Below are positions 34,527-44,600 of a DNA stretch of 64,000 nt, one piece after another. Source of the stretch: an uncultured Flavobacteriales bacterium (lineage in GTDB: Bacteria > Bacteroidota > Bacteroidia > Flavobacteriales_G > Salibacteraceae); NCBI GenBank assembly GCA_913062955.1, contig CAJXZP010000002.1:62001-126000 (forward strand). The letters run 5' to 3'. The notes beneath the pieces were generated by a model that did not search any database, was not told the origin of the DNA, and saw nothing but the letters and a program-made list of their open reading frames with translations. The translations under genes and the position numbers were made by a program. How positions within the stretch are numbered: position 1 is the stretch's first letter; every line of letters begins with the position of its first letter.

Positions 34527-37457
34527 ATGAATGTATTAAAATGGCTTTCCCTTACGGTGTGTATTACGTTAATTGCAAGTTGTAGCCCTTCCTCAAATCA
34601 ATCAGATTCTCCACAAAAATTTAAATATACCTACGAGCATGTAGCGGGTGATCCGTTAAATACCTATGTCTATACCCTTGAAAATGGAATGAAGGTATAC
34701 ATGTCGATCAATAAAGCAGAGCCACGAATTCAAACCAATATTGCGGTAAACACGGGAAGTAAACAAGATCCTAGTGATGCTACGGGTTTAGCTCATTACC
34801 TAGAACACATGTTGTTTAAAGGTTCCTCTAAAATAGCTTCATTAGATTGGGAGAAAGAAAAAGTACTTTTAAAGCAAATTTCCGATTTATATGAGCAACA
34901 TAAAATAGAAACGGATGCTGATAAACGGAAAGCGCTATATCATCAAATTGATAGTATATCTGGGGAGGCAGCCAAGTATGTTGTAGCCAATGAGTACGAC
35001 AAAATGATAAGCTCCTTAGGCGCTAAAGGGACCAATGCATATACAAGTGTAGAACGTACGGTGTATATCAATGATATTCCGAGTAACGAAATCGAAAAAT
35101 GGTTAACCATAGAATCAGAACGTTTTAGCGAATTGGTATTACGTTTATTTCATACGGAATTGGAAGCCGTTTACGAAGAGTATAACCGTTCTCGGGATAA
35201 TGATTATTGGTTATCCTACGAAGAAATGGCGAAACAATTATTTCAAAAGCATGCGTATGGAACGCAGACAACCATTGGTACAAGTGAGCATTTAAAAAGC
35301 CCTAGTATGGAAAAAATTCACGCTTATTTTAATGAACGTTATGTAGCCAACAATATGGCCATCATTTTAGCCGGTGATATTGATCTGGATAAAACAGTTG
35401 CGTTAATTGAAAAGTACTTTGGAGATTTCCGTACAGGCGAAGTACCGGCTTTTACTTTTGAAGTAGAAGAGGAAATTTTGGAGCCTCGAGTATCGGAGGT
35501 GTTTGGCCCAAATTCGGAATGGGTTGATTTAGGATTTCGATTACCTGGAGTGAACCATAAGGATATGTTGGTAGGGGAAGTATTTTCTGATTTGCTTTAC
35601 AATCGTCAAGCGGGTTTAATAGATTTAAACTTAGTAAAGCAGCAGAAAGTATTGGATGCAAGTGCATATGTAGATATGAATTTGGATTATTCTTCCTTGA
35701 GTCTTTCGGGAGAACCTCGAGAAAATCAAACATTAGAGGAAGTGAAGGATCTACTTCTAGGTCAAATAGAATTGGTGAAACAAGGTAAGTTTGATGATTG
35801 GATGTTACCGGCTATCATAAAAAATAAAAAGCTCGAGTTGCTTCAGTATGGAGAGTATAACTGGATGCGTACTTCTGTATTAACCGATGCCTTTATTTAT
35901 AATCAAGATATGGCCACCGTGGTGGGGCATATTGATGCCTTGGATCATATTACCAAAGAACAAGTGGTGGCATTTGCCAATATGTATTTCAAGAATAACT
36001 ACGTGGTAGTGAACAAGCGTACCGGTAAAAGTCCAGCGGAAAAGGTGGAAAAACCCAGTATAACCGAAGTACCCTTAAATAGAGATACTGCCAGTGCATT
36101 TGCCCAAGCTTTTGATAAAATGCCTAGTACGAGGTTAGCACCTGTATTCAATGATTATAAGGCAACTATTAATACTGGAATAGTGAAGAATAATGTGCCA
36201 CTGTATTACGTTGAAAACACGGAAAACGGACTGTTCCAATTAAGGTATATAGTGGATATGGGTTCTCTAAGTGATAAAGAAATGGCGCTGGCTGTTAATT
36301 ATTTGGAATTTTTAGGAACCGAGGATATGAGCGCAAGTGAGCTACAAATTGAGTTATTCAAACTCGGTTTGAGTTACAATGTATATGCCGCCTCAGAACG
36401 GGTATATGTGTCCTTATCGGGATTAGATGAGTCTTTTGAAGAAGGGGTGAAATTGTTTGAAGAAATCCTAGCTCATGCGAAAGCGGATCAAGGAAAATAT
36501 GACAATTTTGTAGCCGATAACCTTAAAAAACGGAAAGATGCAAAGTTGGATAAGTATCGAATTTTGTACAACGGAATGTTGAATTTTGGAATGTATGGAG
36601 TGGAATCGCCTGTTAAAAATATAATTTCAGAAGATGATTTAAAAGCGATTGATGTCAACGGCTTAACGCAAAAAATAAAAGACCTAATTGCATATGAGCA
36701 TTTGGTATATTACTACGGTAGCCTAGATCAACAAGAAGTGGAACGGGTATTAAATACATTTCATAATAGTCCAGAAAAACTAGAGAAGTTATTACCTAAG
36801 CGAAATTATGAAGAGTTGGAAATGACCGAAAACAAAGTGTTTTTTGTGCATTATGATATGGTTCAGGCTGAAATGATGATGGTTTCTAAGGGTGGAGCTT
36901 ATAATCAGGATGATTTGGCTACATCAAGAGTTTTTAACGAGTATTTTGGAGGCGGTTTGTCCAGTATTATTTTCCAGGAAATTAGAGAATCGAAAGCATT
37001 GGCCTATTCTGCATATGCGTACTATACGACCCCAGGTGATTTGGATAAAGCACATTATGTACGTGCATATGTTGGGACTCAAGTAGATAAATTGGCCGAT
37101 GCCAAAAAGGCAATGATTGAGTTGATGAATAATATGCCCGAAGCCTATGACCAATTTAGTGATGCCAAGTTAGCTGCATTAAAGAAAATTGAAACTTCTC
37201 GTACGAAACCTCAAAGCGTGTTTTGGCAGTTCTTAAGCGCCCAGAAAATGGGACGTGACTACGATGTCAATAAAGAGGTATATCAGAACATGAAGGGATT
37301 GGAAATGGCACAATTGAGCCAATTCTTTGATAGTAATATTAAGGGAAAAAAATATTCGTATTTAGTGATCGGAAATCGTGATTTAATAGATATGGATGCC
37401 CTTAAAGAAATGGGTGAATTTCAGGAATTAACACTGGAAGAACTATTTGGATATTAG
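34527..37457 (+). CDS. M16 family zinc metallopeptidase, large two-unit lipoprotein
   Basis: A 976-residue pitrilysin-like protease. A lipoprotein signal ends at Cys19 (LIASC). The zinc motif HYLEH (90-94) is intact, with the distal ligand region in LEAVYEEYNRSRDND. The remainder contains the two M16_C and second M16-like units expected of a full-length clam-shell protease. An insertion of about 65 residues (about 105-170) separates HxxEH from the GTNAYTSVERTVY strand. It should act on peptides outside the cytoplasm, anchored in a membrane. Monocistronic, with promoter and terminator. Confidence 0.93.
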   Translation: MNVLKWLSLTVCITLIASCSPSSNQSDSPQKFKYTYEHVAGDPLNTYVYTLENGMKVYMSINKAEPRIQTNIAVNTGSKQDPSDATGLAHYLEHMLFKGSSKIASLDWEKEKVLLKQISDLYEQHKIETDADKRKALYHQIDSISGEAAKYVVANEYDKMISSLGAKGTNAYTSVERTVYINDIPSNEIEKWLTIESERFSELVLRLFHTELEAVYEEYNRSRDNDYWLSYEEMAKQLFQKHAYGTQTTIGTSEHLKSPSMEKIHAYFNERYVANNMAIILAGDIDLDKTVALIEKYFGDFRTGEVPAFTFEVEEEILEPRVSEVFGPNSEWVDLGFRLPGVNHKDMLVGEVFSDLLYNRQAGLIDLNLVKQQKVLDASAYVDMNLDYSSLSLSGEPRENQTLEEVKDLLLGQIELVKQGKFDDWMLPAIIKNKKLELLQYGEYNWMRTSVLTDAFIYNQDMATVVGHIDALDHITKEQVVAFANMYFKNNYVVVNKRTGKSPAEKVEKPSITEVPLNRDTASAFAQAFDKMPSTRLAPVFNDYKATINTGIVKNNVPLYYVENTENGLFQLRYIVDMGSLSDKEMALAVNYLEFLGTEDMSASELQIELFKLGLSYNVYAASERVYVSLSGLDESFEEGVKLFEEILAHAKADQGKYDNFVADNLKKRKDAKLDKYRILYNGMLNFGMYGVESPVKNIISEDDLKAIDVNGLTQKIKDLIAYEHLVYYYGSLDQQEVERVLNTFHNSPEKLEKLLPKRNYEELEMTENKVFFVHYDMVQAEMMMVSKGGAYNQDDLATSRVFNEYFGGGLSSIIFQEIRESKALAYSAYAYYTTPGDLDKAHYVRAYVGTQVDKLADAKKAMIELMNNMPEAYDQFSDAKLAALKKIETSRTKPQSVFWQFLSAQKMGRDYDVNKEVYQNMKGLEMAQLSQFFDSNIKGKKYSYLVIGNRDLIDMDALKEMGEFQELTLEELFGY

Positions 37458-37481
37458 AAAATAGGTGTAATGTGTAAACGT

Positions 37482-37509
37482 AAAAGGGGCTAGGATAGCC
37501 CCTTTTTTT
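37482..37509 (+). terminator. Terminator after the M16 lipoprotein gene
   Basis: An 11-bp stem AAAAGGGGCTA / TAGCCCCTTTT with a 3-base loop, followed by Ts. Confidence 0.9.
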
Positions 37510-37684
37510 GTGATCAGTTTTTAGTTTTTTGATAAGTGATCTATGGGTATGTTTTGAAAGCTGAATTTTGTGATTTTTGGAACGTGAAATTAGTACCGAC
37601 AGAGTGTCTCTCTGCTCCCTGTTTTAACAAGAGTAGCCTGTTGAACCGAGTTAATTGGGGGGGATTCCATGGAATAATCAGGCA

Positions 37685-37717
37685 CAAAAAAGCCTCTGCG
37701 TTAGCAGAGGCTTTTTT
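37685..37717. terminator. Bidirectional terminator near the RhlE-type helicase gene
   Basis: AAAAAGCCTCTGC and GCAGAGGCTTTTT form a long stem with a 4-base loop and A/T runs on both sides. It lies 33 bases past the helicase stop on the minus strand and ends transcription there. Confidence 0.9.
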
Positions 37718-37749
37718 GTAAGTATTGTTTGTGTTATTTGATAGAAAGA

Positions 37750-39027
37750 CTATCTATTTCCACCTCCAGAATTGGACCGGTTACCGTATTTGTTTCGGTT
37801 ACCAGAACTAGAACTTTTAGGACGATTTCCACTAGGTCTTCCGCCTCTTTGTCCTTGTTGTTTTGCTTTTGGCTTAGTAGGTCCAGAATTAACTTGAGGT
37901 TCAAATCCTTCAATTGTAGCTGAATCTAATGTTTCTTCAATAAGGTTCTGAATATTACGTAAGTAGTCTTTTTCTTCATGTTCTACCAACGAAATAGCTT
38001 CTCCTTTTGCTCCTGCACGACCTGTTCTACCAATACGGTGAACATAATCTTCAGGGATATTAGGTAATTCAAAATTTACCACGTGTGGTAACAATGGAAT
38101 ATCTAGTCCTCTGGCAGCAATATCCGTAGCTACTAAAACTTTTATATCGCCAGCCTTAAATTCCTTAAGCGCTTTAATTCGATTATTCTGAGTTTTGTTA
38201 CCGTGAATAGCCGAAGCAGAAATATCGGCAGCAATAAGCAATTTCGTTAATTTATTGGCCCCATGCTTGGTACGAGTGAAAACCAAAATTTGTTTCCAAT
38301 CGCCTTCCTGTATTAGTTTAATTAAAACCTTTGGTTTGGCGTTTTTATCTACGTAATAAACTTTTTGATTAATTTTTTCTACCGTGGTATTTTCCGGAGT
38401 AGCTTCTATTAAAATCGGTTTGTTTAGTGTGTTTTGTGCTAACCTTTTAATTTCTTTAGAGAAAGTAGCCGAGAACAATAAACTTTGACGCTTCTTAGGA
38501 AGCATAGCCATGATTTTGTCAATATCACGTTTAAAACCCATATCTAACATACGGTCGGCTTCATCTAATACCAATATCTCGATATTTCGTAAAGACAAAA
38601 TTCCTTGCGATTCTAAATCCAAAAGTCTTCCAGGAGTAGCCACTAACAAATCCACACCTTGGCGTAAGGTAGCCTCTTGGGGACGTTGTTTAACCCCGCC
38701 AAAAATTACAGCCGTTCTAAAATCAACGTATTTGGAGTATTCCCGTGCATTTTCGTATATCTGAGCGGCAAGTTCACGTGTAGGTGTCAATACCAAAGCT
38801 CTAATTTTTCTATTTCTTCCTCTTGATTCCGCCCAGGTGAGCATTTCAATGATAGGAAGTACAAAGCCAGCCGTTTTTCCAGTACCGGTTTGTGCAGATG
38901 CCAAAACATCTTTTTCTTCTAATACTACAGGAATAGCTTTTTCTTGAATAGGAGAAGGTTCTGTATATCCTTTTTCGGCAATAGCTTTTAAAATGGGTTT
39001 AGATAACCCAAGAGATTCAAACGTCAT
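37750..39027 (-). CDS. DEAD/DEAH-box RNA helicase, RhlE-type
   Basis: The 425-residue protein has the Q motif YTEPSPIQ, motif I AQTGTGKT (45-52), PTRELAAQ, DEAD, SAT, RGLDIP and HRIGRTGRAG. The C-terminal tail (about 375-425) is Gly/Arg/Ser/Asn-rich (RGGRPSG, NRSNSGGGNR), a likely RNA-binding tail. Compared with the helicase at 1588-2886, the core motifs are shared but the tail is RGG-like rather than Lys-rich. A leader hairpin AATGAG/CTCATT lies between promoter and start, as is often seen for cold-responsive helicases; regulation is inferred. Confidence 0.93.
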   Translation of the reverse strand: MTFESLGLSKPILKAIAEKGYTEPSPIQEKAIPVVLEEKDVLASAQTGTGKTAGFVLPIIEMLTWAESRGRNRKIRALVLTPTRELAAQIYENAREYSKYVDFRTAVIFGGVKQRPQEATLRQGVDLLVATPGRLLDLESQGILSLRNIEILVLDEADRMLDMGFKRDIDKIMAMLPKKRQSLLFSATFSKEIKRLAQNTLNKPILIEATPENTTVEKINQKVYYVDKNAKPKVLIKLIQEGDWKQILVFTRTKHGANKLTKLLIAADISASAIHGNKTQNNRIKALKEFKAGDIKVLVATDIAARGLDIPLLPHVVNFELPNIPEDYVHRIGRTGRAGAKGEAISLVEHEEKDYLRNIQNLIEETLDSATIEGFEPQVNSGPTKPKAKQQGQRGGRPSGNRPKSSSSGNRNKYGNRSNSGGGNR

Positions 39028-39070
39028 AAAATTTTGTTGAAATAAAAATGAGTTTCCTCATTAAGAGCCG

Positions 39071-39078
39071 CAAAGGTA
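39071..39078 (-). promoter_or_regulatory. -7 promoter element for the RhlE-type helicase gene
   Basis: The minus strand reads TACCTTTG, a full TAnnTTTG match, 43 bases before the ATG at 39027. Confidence 0.6.
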
Positions 39079-39171
39079 GGCCGAATATGGTTTAGTTTCA
39101 CCATTTATCCCTTATTAAGGGCAATTTAGAACAACTTTGGTTAATTGATATGAAAATTGTCTCCCAGCACT

Positions 39172-39179
39172 TAAGTTTG
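39172..39179 (+). promoter_or_regulatory. Possible -7 promoter element for the VTC-CotH operon
   Basis: TAAGTTTG matches TAnnTTTG, about 94 bases before the ATG at 39273. The -33 element is not at normal spacing, so this is weak. No other good match lies between the divergent helicase promoter and the operon. Confidence 0.35.
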
Positions 39180-39272
39180 TTACCCTACTCAAAAAAAGGT
39201 TAAACCATATTGGGAGAGGAAAGTCTGAATTAGAGATCGGAGTAATTCTTACCAAAACAAACATACAGTACA

Positions 39273-39668
39273 ATGAAATATCTTATAAGTTTATTTTTAA
39301 TCACGGCTCTATTTTCGTCATGTACTAAATCAGCTGGAGTAGGCGGGAAATCCACCGTAAAGGGGATGGTCACTGCCATTTATGTGAATAAAGATAGTTT
39401 TGATACCGTAGAGATTTCGGGGCTTCCGGATACCCGAGTTTATATTGTGTATGGCGATGGAAGTACGCAGGATGATGATACGCGAACAAGTCCAGATGGG
39501 AGTTTCAAATTTGAATATTTAAACCCAGGTGACTATAAACTCTATACCTATTCAGAAAGTTTGATAATGGCTTCGGAAGTAACGGAGGTTTCTGTTCAAA
39601 TTACGGTGGATAAAAAACAAGAGGATGTGATTGTACCTACCTTAACGATTGTGAAATACGTTAAATGA
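39273..39668 (+). CDS. Small lipoprotein with carboxypeptidase-regulatory-like fold, first gene of the VTC-CotH operon
   Basis: The 131-residue product has a lipoprotein signal with Cys17 (LFSSC). The mature part has a beta-sandwich pattern: VKGMVTAIYVNKDSFDTVEISGLPDTRVYIVYG, then TSPDGSFKFEYLNPGDYKLYTYSE, resembling transthyretin-like or CarboxypepD_reg/SdrD-B domains. No enzymatic residues are evident. It is probably a surface or periplasmic lipoprotein that scaffolds or binds. Its last bases overlap the next gene (ATGA at 39665-39668), so translation is coupled to the VTC-type gene. Confidence 0.75.
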   Translation: MKYLISLFLITALFSSCTKSAGVGGKSTVKGMVTAIYVNKDSFDTVEISGLPDTRVYIVYGDGSTQDDDTRTSPDGSFKFEYLNPGDYKLYTYSESLIMASEVTEVSVQITVDKKQEDVIVPTLTIVKYVK

Positions 39669-40420
39669 TCAAAGAGGTTAAACATATTATTTCATCTCTA
39701 ACAAATATGACCTTGAAGGATTTAAATGCGAATTCATTTGATTCAAGAATTGATACCAAGTTCCTATTCCATCAAGATCTTTTAGTCGCTTTTTTGACTA
39801 ATTTACTGGATGACTTGATGGTGCTAGAGGTAGAGAAAAACCGTTTTTTTCATTACGATACATTGTATTGTGATTTAAAGGATTATGATTTCTATAGAAA
39901 CCATCATTCGGGGTTAGGAAATAGAAGTAAAGTTCGTGTACGGAAATATGGCGAATTAGGTCCGTTTTTTTTCGAGATAAAAAATAAATCGAATAAGGGA
40001 ATAATTTCCAAATTAAGAGTCCCTGTGGATAAATTTGAGGAGTATAAAACGGAAAATACTATAGCCGCTTTAAGGCAAAATATGAAATTAGATTTTGAAG
40101 TTTTAACGCAAAATACAATGGTTTCCTATAATCGAATCACCTGCGCTAATAAATCGTTGACCGAAAAATTAACCATCGATTTTGATATGGTAGCTACCTC
40201 GGAAAAGGATCGTTTTGAATATACCAATTTGATCGTAGTGGAAGTGAAACAATTGAAATTTTCGAATAGGAGTCCGTTTATTACAGCTTTGAAAGAATTG
40301 AAAGTATATCCTTCTAGTTTTTCCAAGTATTGCACATCCGTAGCCTTTTTAAATCCGGATATTAAAAAAAATAGATTTCTCCCTATAATTAATAAAGTAA
40401 ATAGAATAACCATTGCATAG
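39665..40420 (+). CDS. VTC domain polyphosphate-polymerase-like protein
   Basis: A CYTH/triphosphate-tunnel protein of 251 residues with no signal peptide. Tunnel-lining charged residues recur on alternating strands: Arg28/Asp30/Lys32 (SRIDTKF), YDTLYCDLKDYDFYRNHHSG, Lys89/Arg91/Arg93 (KVRVRKYG), Glu104/Lys106/Lys108 (FFEIKNK), Tyr155/Arg157 (SYNR), Asp172/Asp174 (TIDFD) and Glu193/Lys195 (VVEVK), ending in SFSKY. This is the VTC4-like pattern of a protein that polymerises or transfers phosphate from nucleoside triphosphates. Activity is inferred from the preserved charges. It is coupled by 4-base overlap to the lipoprotein and lies 1 base before the DUF4956 gene. Confidence 0.82.
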   Translation: MIKEVKHIISSLTNMTLKDLNANSFDSRIDTKFLFHQDLLVAFLTNLLDDLMVLEVEKNRFFHYDTLYCDLKDYDFYRNHHSGLGNRSKVRVRKYGELGPFFFEIKNKSNKGIISKLRVPVDKFEEYKTENTIAALRQNMKLDFEVLTQNTMVSYNRITCANKSLTEKLTIDFDMVATSEKDRFEYTNLIVVEVKQLKFSNRSPFITALKELKVYPSSFSKYCTSVAFLNPDIKKNRFLPIINKVNRITIA

Positions 40421-40421
40421 T

Positions 40422-41057
40422 ATGATAACAATTTTTTCCCAAATAGAAGCGGCCTCTTTTTTTGATGCCAGTTTAACACCCCTCCAGTTATTAGAGTTTG
40501 GGTTTCGGTTTGTCTTAAATTTGGTGGTATCTTATTTCATCATTCTTAAAATTTACCAACCTACACGTAAAGATCAGGAGTATGTATTTACGTATTTGAT
40601 TTTTGGTCCCATCGTGTTTTTTATGGTTAACCTTTTTTCGCAATCTACTTTAGGTGTTGGTTTTGCTTTTGGTTTATTTGCCGTTTTTTCCATATTAAGA
40701 TATCGAACCACTACTATTCCGGTGAAGGAAATGACGTATATGTTTACCATTATTTCTTTATCGGTATTGAATGCAATTTCTAGTCCGATGATTACCTTAA
40801 CCGTTTTAATAGGTACTAATTTGGTGATTTTATCGGTGGTTTATTTTACAGAAAAATCCTTTTATAAAAAAGGAATTGAAACCCAAATTATCCAATATGA
40901 AAAAATTGAAAATATTCATCCAGATAGAACCCATTTATTAGTAGCTGATTTGGAGGAACGTACCGGTAATACCATCGAGAGATTTGATGTTCTAGAATCG
41001 GATTACCTAAAGGATGCTGTTAAACTAAGAGTGTATTACCGTTCACGTTCGAAATGA
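40422..41057 (+). CDS. DUF4956 domain inner-membrane protein
   Basis: The 211-residue protein has about four hydrophobic segments in its first 140 residues (LEFGFRFVLNLVVSYFIIL, YVFTYLIFGPIVFFMVNL, LGVGFAFGLFAVFSILRYRTTTIPVKEMTYMF, LNAISSPMITLTVLIGTNLVIL). The LFAVFSILRYRTTTI segment is diagnostic of DUF4956. A soluble C-terminal domain (about 150-211) follows. DUF4956 genes recur next to VTC-domain genes in unrelated phyla, from which a joint membrane role in polyphosphate handling is inferred. The true start is ATG 40422; the frame extends only to a TTG upstream. It overlaps the DUF2490 gene by 4 bases. Confidence 0.85.
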   Translation: MITIFSQIEAASFFDASLTPLQLLEFGFRFVLNLVVSYFIILKIYQPTRKDQEYVFTYLIFGPIVFFMVNLFSQSTLGVGFAFGLFAVFSILRYRTTTIPVKEMTYMFTIISLSVLNAISSPMITLTVLIGTNLVILSVVYFTEKSFYKKGIETQIIQYEKIENIHPDRTHLLVADLEERTGNTIERFDVLESDYLKDAVKLRVYYRSRSK

Positions 41058-41695
41058 AAAGTGTAAAATATATAGGGGTTTGTTTGGCTCTTTTTTTTGC
41101 CAATTCCACTTGGGCTCAAAATCAAGACTTTGGTTTTTGGACCGCATTTAAGGTGTCCCAGAAACTAAATAAAAAGTGGTCTGCTTTTGGGGAGCTTCAA
41201 AGTAGGTTTAAAAATAATGGCTCCGATTTGGATAATGCATTTGTTCAAGGTGGGGTGAGTTATAAAATTGCCAAATGGTACGAGCTTGGAGCGGTGTATC
41301 GGTACAGCAATAATGGGGAGATGGATGCCCATCGTTTTGATGTAAACAATACATTTAAGTACAAGATTGACCAAAAAAATGCCCTTAGCTTTCGATTGAA
41401 GTTTACCAAGTCATATGTGACCCACAAAATAAAAGGGGAACGATTTAGAGTTCGATTGAAGTACCAATTTAAAGTGAATAAAAAATTTATTCCGTATGTA
41501 AAGGCGCAATATTTCTACACAAGAGTGTATGATTTTTCGAAATGGAATTTGCAACGATACTCGATTGGGAGTGAAGTTAGAATAGCGAAGAAGAATTTTA
41601 TAGATGTTTTCTTTACCTATCAATTTGAATATAACGTGTTTAATCCACTTACAGAGTATATTTTTGGACTGAAGTATAAACTGAAATACAAATAG
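41054..41695 (+). CDS. DUF2490 outer-membrane protein
   Basis: The 213-residue protein has a signal peptide (ending STWAQ) and alternating amphipathic strands rich in Tyr, Phe and Arg (FGFWTAFKVSQKLNKKWSAFGELQSRF; WYELGAVYRYSNNGE; HRFDVNNTFKYK), as in DUF2490 barrels, ending in aromatic/Lys residues (GLKYKLKYK). Its role in other operons is unknown; here it may provide an outer-membrane partner for the CotH protein. It is coupled to its neighbours: ATGA overlap upstream, and the CotH gene starts directly after its stop codon (TAGATG). Confidence 0.82.
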   Translation: MKSVKYIGVCLALFFANSTWAQNQDFGFWTAFKVSQKLNKKWSAFGELQSRFKNNGSDLDNAFVQGGVSYKIAKWYELGAVYRYSNNGEMDAHRFDVNNTFKYKIDQKNALSFRLKFTKSYVTHKIKGERFRVRLKYQFKVNKKFIPYVKAQYFYTRVYDFSKWNLQRYSIGSEVRIAKKNFIDVFFTYQFEYNVFNPLTEYIFGLKYKLKYK

Positions 41696-44600
41696 ATGAA
41701 ACAAAATTTACTATTTCTAATGGGTTTGCTTGTTAATCTAAATGTCCTTTTCGCACAAGATTTAGTCATTAACGAGGTGATGCCGAGTAATGGAATGACG
41801 AGTATTGATTTTTTTAAAGATGCTCCTGATTGGATTGAAGTTTATAATAATACCAATAGTCCGATTCAATTATCCGATTATTATTTATCGGATAATCAGT
41901 CTTTAAAGTTAAAATGGCAATTCCCTACCAAAAATCTACAACCTAATAATTTTATTTTAATTTATTGTAGTGGACGGGATACTACGATTTCCTTTGAGTA
42001 CCACTCCAATTTCAAGTTATCTAATAGCTTAGACACTTTGGGTATTTATTTTAAAAATGGCTCCACCGTTCATGAGTTTGTTTACGAATCTATGCCCATC
42101 GATATTTCTTTCGGACTGCAACCAGATGGGAGTAATACCCGTGTTTTCTTTAGTGCTCCGACCCCAAAGGCAACAAATAATAATTCAATGGGCTATACTT
42201 GTGTTTTAAGTCCTCCCACGGTTTCTGCCCAATCGGGTTTTTATGCGAGTCCGCTTGCGTTAAGTATTTCTCATCCCGTTTCAGGGGTGCAATTAAATTA
42301 TACGGAGAATGGAGAAGAACCCAATAATTCGGATCCTACCTATACTGGAAATTTGGATTTGAGTACCAGTTACCAAGCCAACCGATTGAGTCTAATACCA
42401 ACTAACCCAGGATTAAATGCTCCACAAGCGGCATATTCCGTGAGTCGTATGAATAATAGAGGGTATTTGCCTCCGGCTGTGGATGTTCAGAATATTAATG
42501 TATTTATGATTCGAGCGTTTAAATCGGGCTGTATTCCTAGCGAATCGGTGGTGAAAACATATGTGTTAGATGATGGTAATATTCAATTTCCGAATATGCC
42601 AATTTTGGCCCTTCAAACCGATAGTTTCGGTTTTTTTTCAAATGATACGGGCATTTATGTATTTGGGAATAGCAATGTAGGTAACTATACCAAGGGCGGT
42701 TATAAATGGGAAAGGGAAGGTACTTTGGTCTACTTTGATGAAAATCAGAATAAGTTGATTGACCAAAAACTGGGCGTGGAATTACATGGGAATGGCTCTC
42801 GACAATCTACCCATAAAAATCTGAGAGTCACTCCGAAATCACGCTTAGGAAAGAGCCGTATAGAAGCTCCGTTATTTGAGGAAGTAAATTATGAGAGGTT
42901 TGATCACCTTATTTTAAGGTCGCCCGGACACCGTCCTGATTGTATGCCTCGAGATGAATTGGCAACCACTATTGTGGCCCATTTGGGTTTTGATGTTCCC
43001 TACTATTCTACCTCCGCCATGTATTTGAACGGTGAGTTTTGGGGAATCAATGTTTTGAAAGAACGGTTTGATGATGAATACATAGCCATCAAATACGATA
43101 TGAAGGATAAGGAGATCGTTATTCTGGAAGAAGAAGGAATCCTGCAATATGGTGAATCAACGGATACGGCTCATTATAATAATATGATGGATTTTGTGAC
43201 CCAAAATAGTTTAGATAATCCAGCCAATATGGATTACCTAAATACTCAAATGGATGTAGAAAATTATTTGGACTATATGATCTCAGAGATATTTATTGGG
43301 AATGGGGATTGGCCGACTAATAATTTACGGTTTTGGCGTAAACGAGTGTCATATGATGATTATGCTAGTCCAGGACATGACGGCCGTTGGCGTTGGATGT
43401 TTTTTGATATCGATGGGGGGTTTGGAGGTACTTGTAGTGATGTGTATTTTACTATGAATAATTTGAACCGCGCTTTAAGGGATACCGGTGGATATGTTCC
43501 TTTCACCCGTTTATTTCGAGATTTAATCAGTTATCAATCATTTAGGGACATGTATATTAATCGTACATGTGATCGCTTAAATACAAATTTTTTAAATTCG
43601 GTAACTCGATCTAAATTAGATGTTATTGTGAATGACCTTGATCCTATTATGATGGACCATGTGAACCGATTTGGATACCCGTCCACCAGTGTTACCCTAG
43701 CTGATAGAATGGTGGAAATCCCAAGTTTGGATAAATGGAATTATTTGGTGTCAGGACTAGAGAAGTTTATGTCCAGAAGGAGCTTTTATATTAGACGTCA
43801 AATGAAAGAACAATGGACGTTGGCCGATACATTTGCTATAACGGTAAATGTAAATGATGTTAACATGGGGTTTGTGCAATTAAACTCCCTAAAACTAACC
43901 TCCCAATTGGAAGGTGTTTCTGCTCCTGTTTATCCCTGGACCGGTAAGTATTTTGAAGGGATTAATATTCCTTTAATTGCACATCCATATCCGGGTTATC
44001 GCTTTAAAGACTGGATGGGGCTTTCTATCACTAAGGCAGATACATCGGTTAATATTTCATCAGATACTATTTTTACTGCGGTCTTTGAAATCGATCCGGA
44101 TTATTCGATTCCTATGCCCATCGTTATTAACGAATTACAGGCCTCCAATTCTTCAACGGTATTTGATGAGTATTTTGAGTTTGACGATTGGATAGAATTA
44201 TATAATCCTAACACTACGGATATTGATATTACCGGTTATTATTTAACGGATAATAGAAATAAATTAAAAAAATATTGGGTGGGTCCTAATAAAACAATCA
44301 TCCCAGCAAAAGAATGGATGGTTTTTTGGGCCGATGATCAATCTGGGCAAGGGCAAAACCATACCAACTTTAAATTAAGTAAGAGTGGCGAATTTATTGC
44401 ACTGGTTGCTCCGGATGGAATAACCGTAGTAGATTCCATTTCCTTTGGACCTCAACTAACAGATTACTCTTATGGTCGTCAGGGAGATGGAATGGCGAAT
44501 TGGGTGGAATTCGAAATCCCTACACCGTTTTATAGCAATCTATCCAGCGATGTGGAGGAATTTGTAAGTCATGAAGCATTAAAAGTGTATCCTAACCCCT

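Noticed and set aside
37510-37684. Short ORF between two terminators (37536-37721)
   Set aside because: It runs into the terminator hairpin and has no motif or promoter; the gap appears non-coding.
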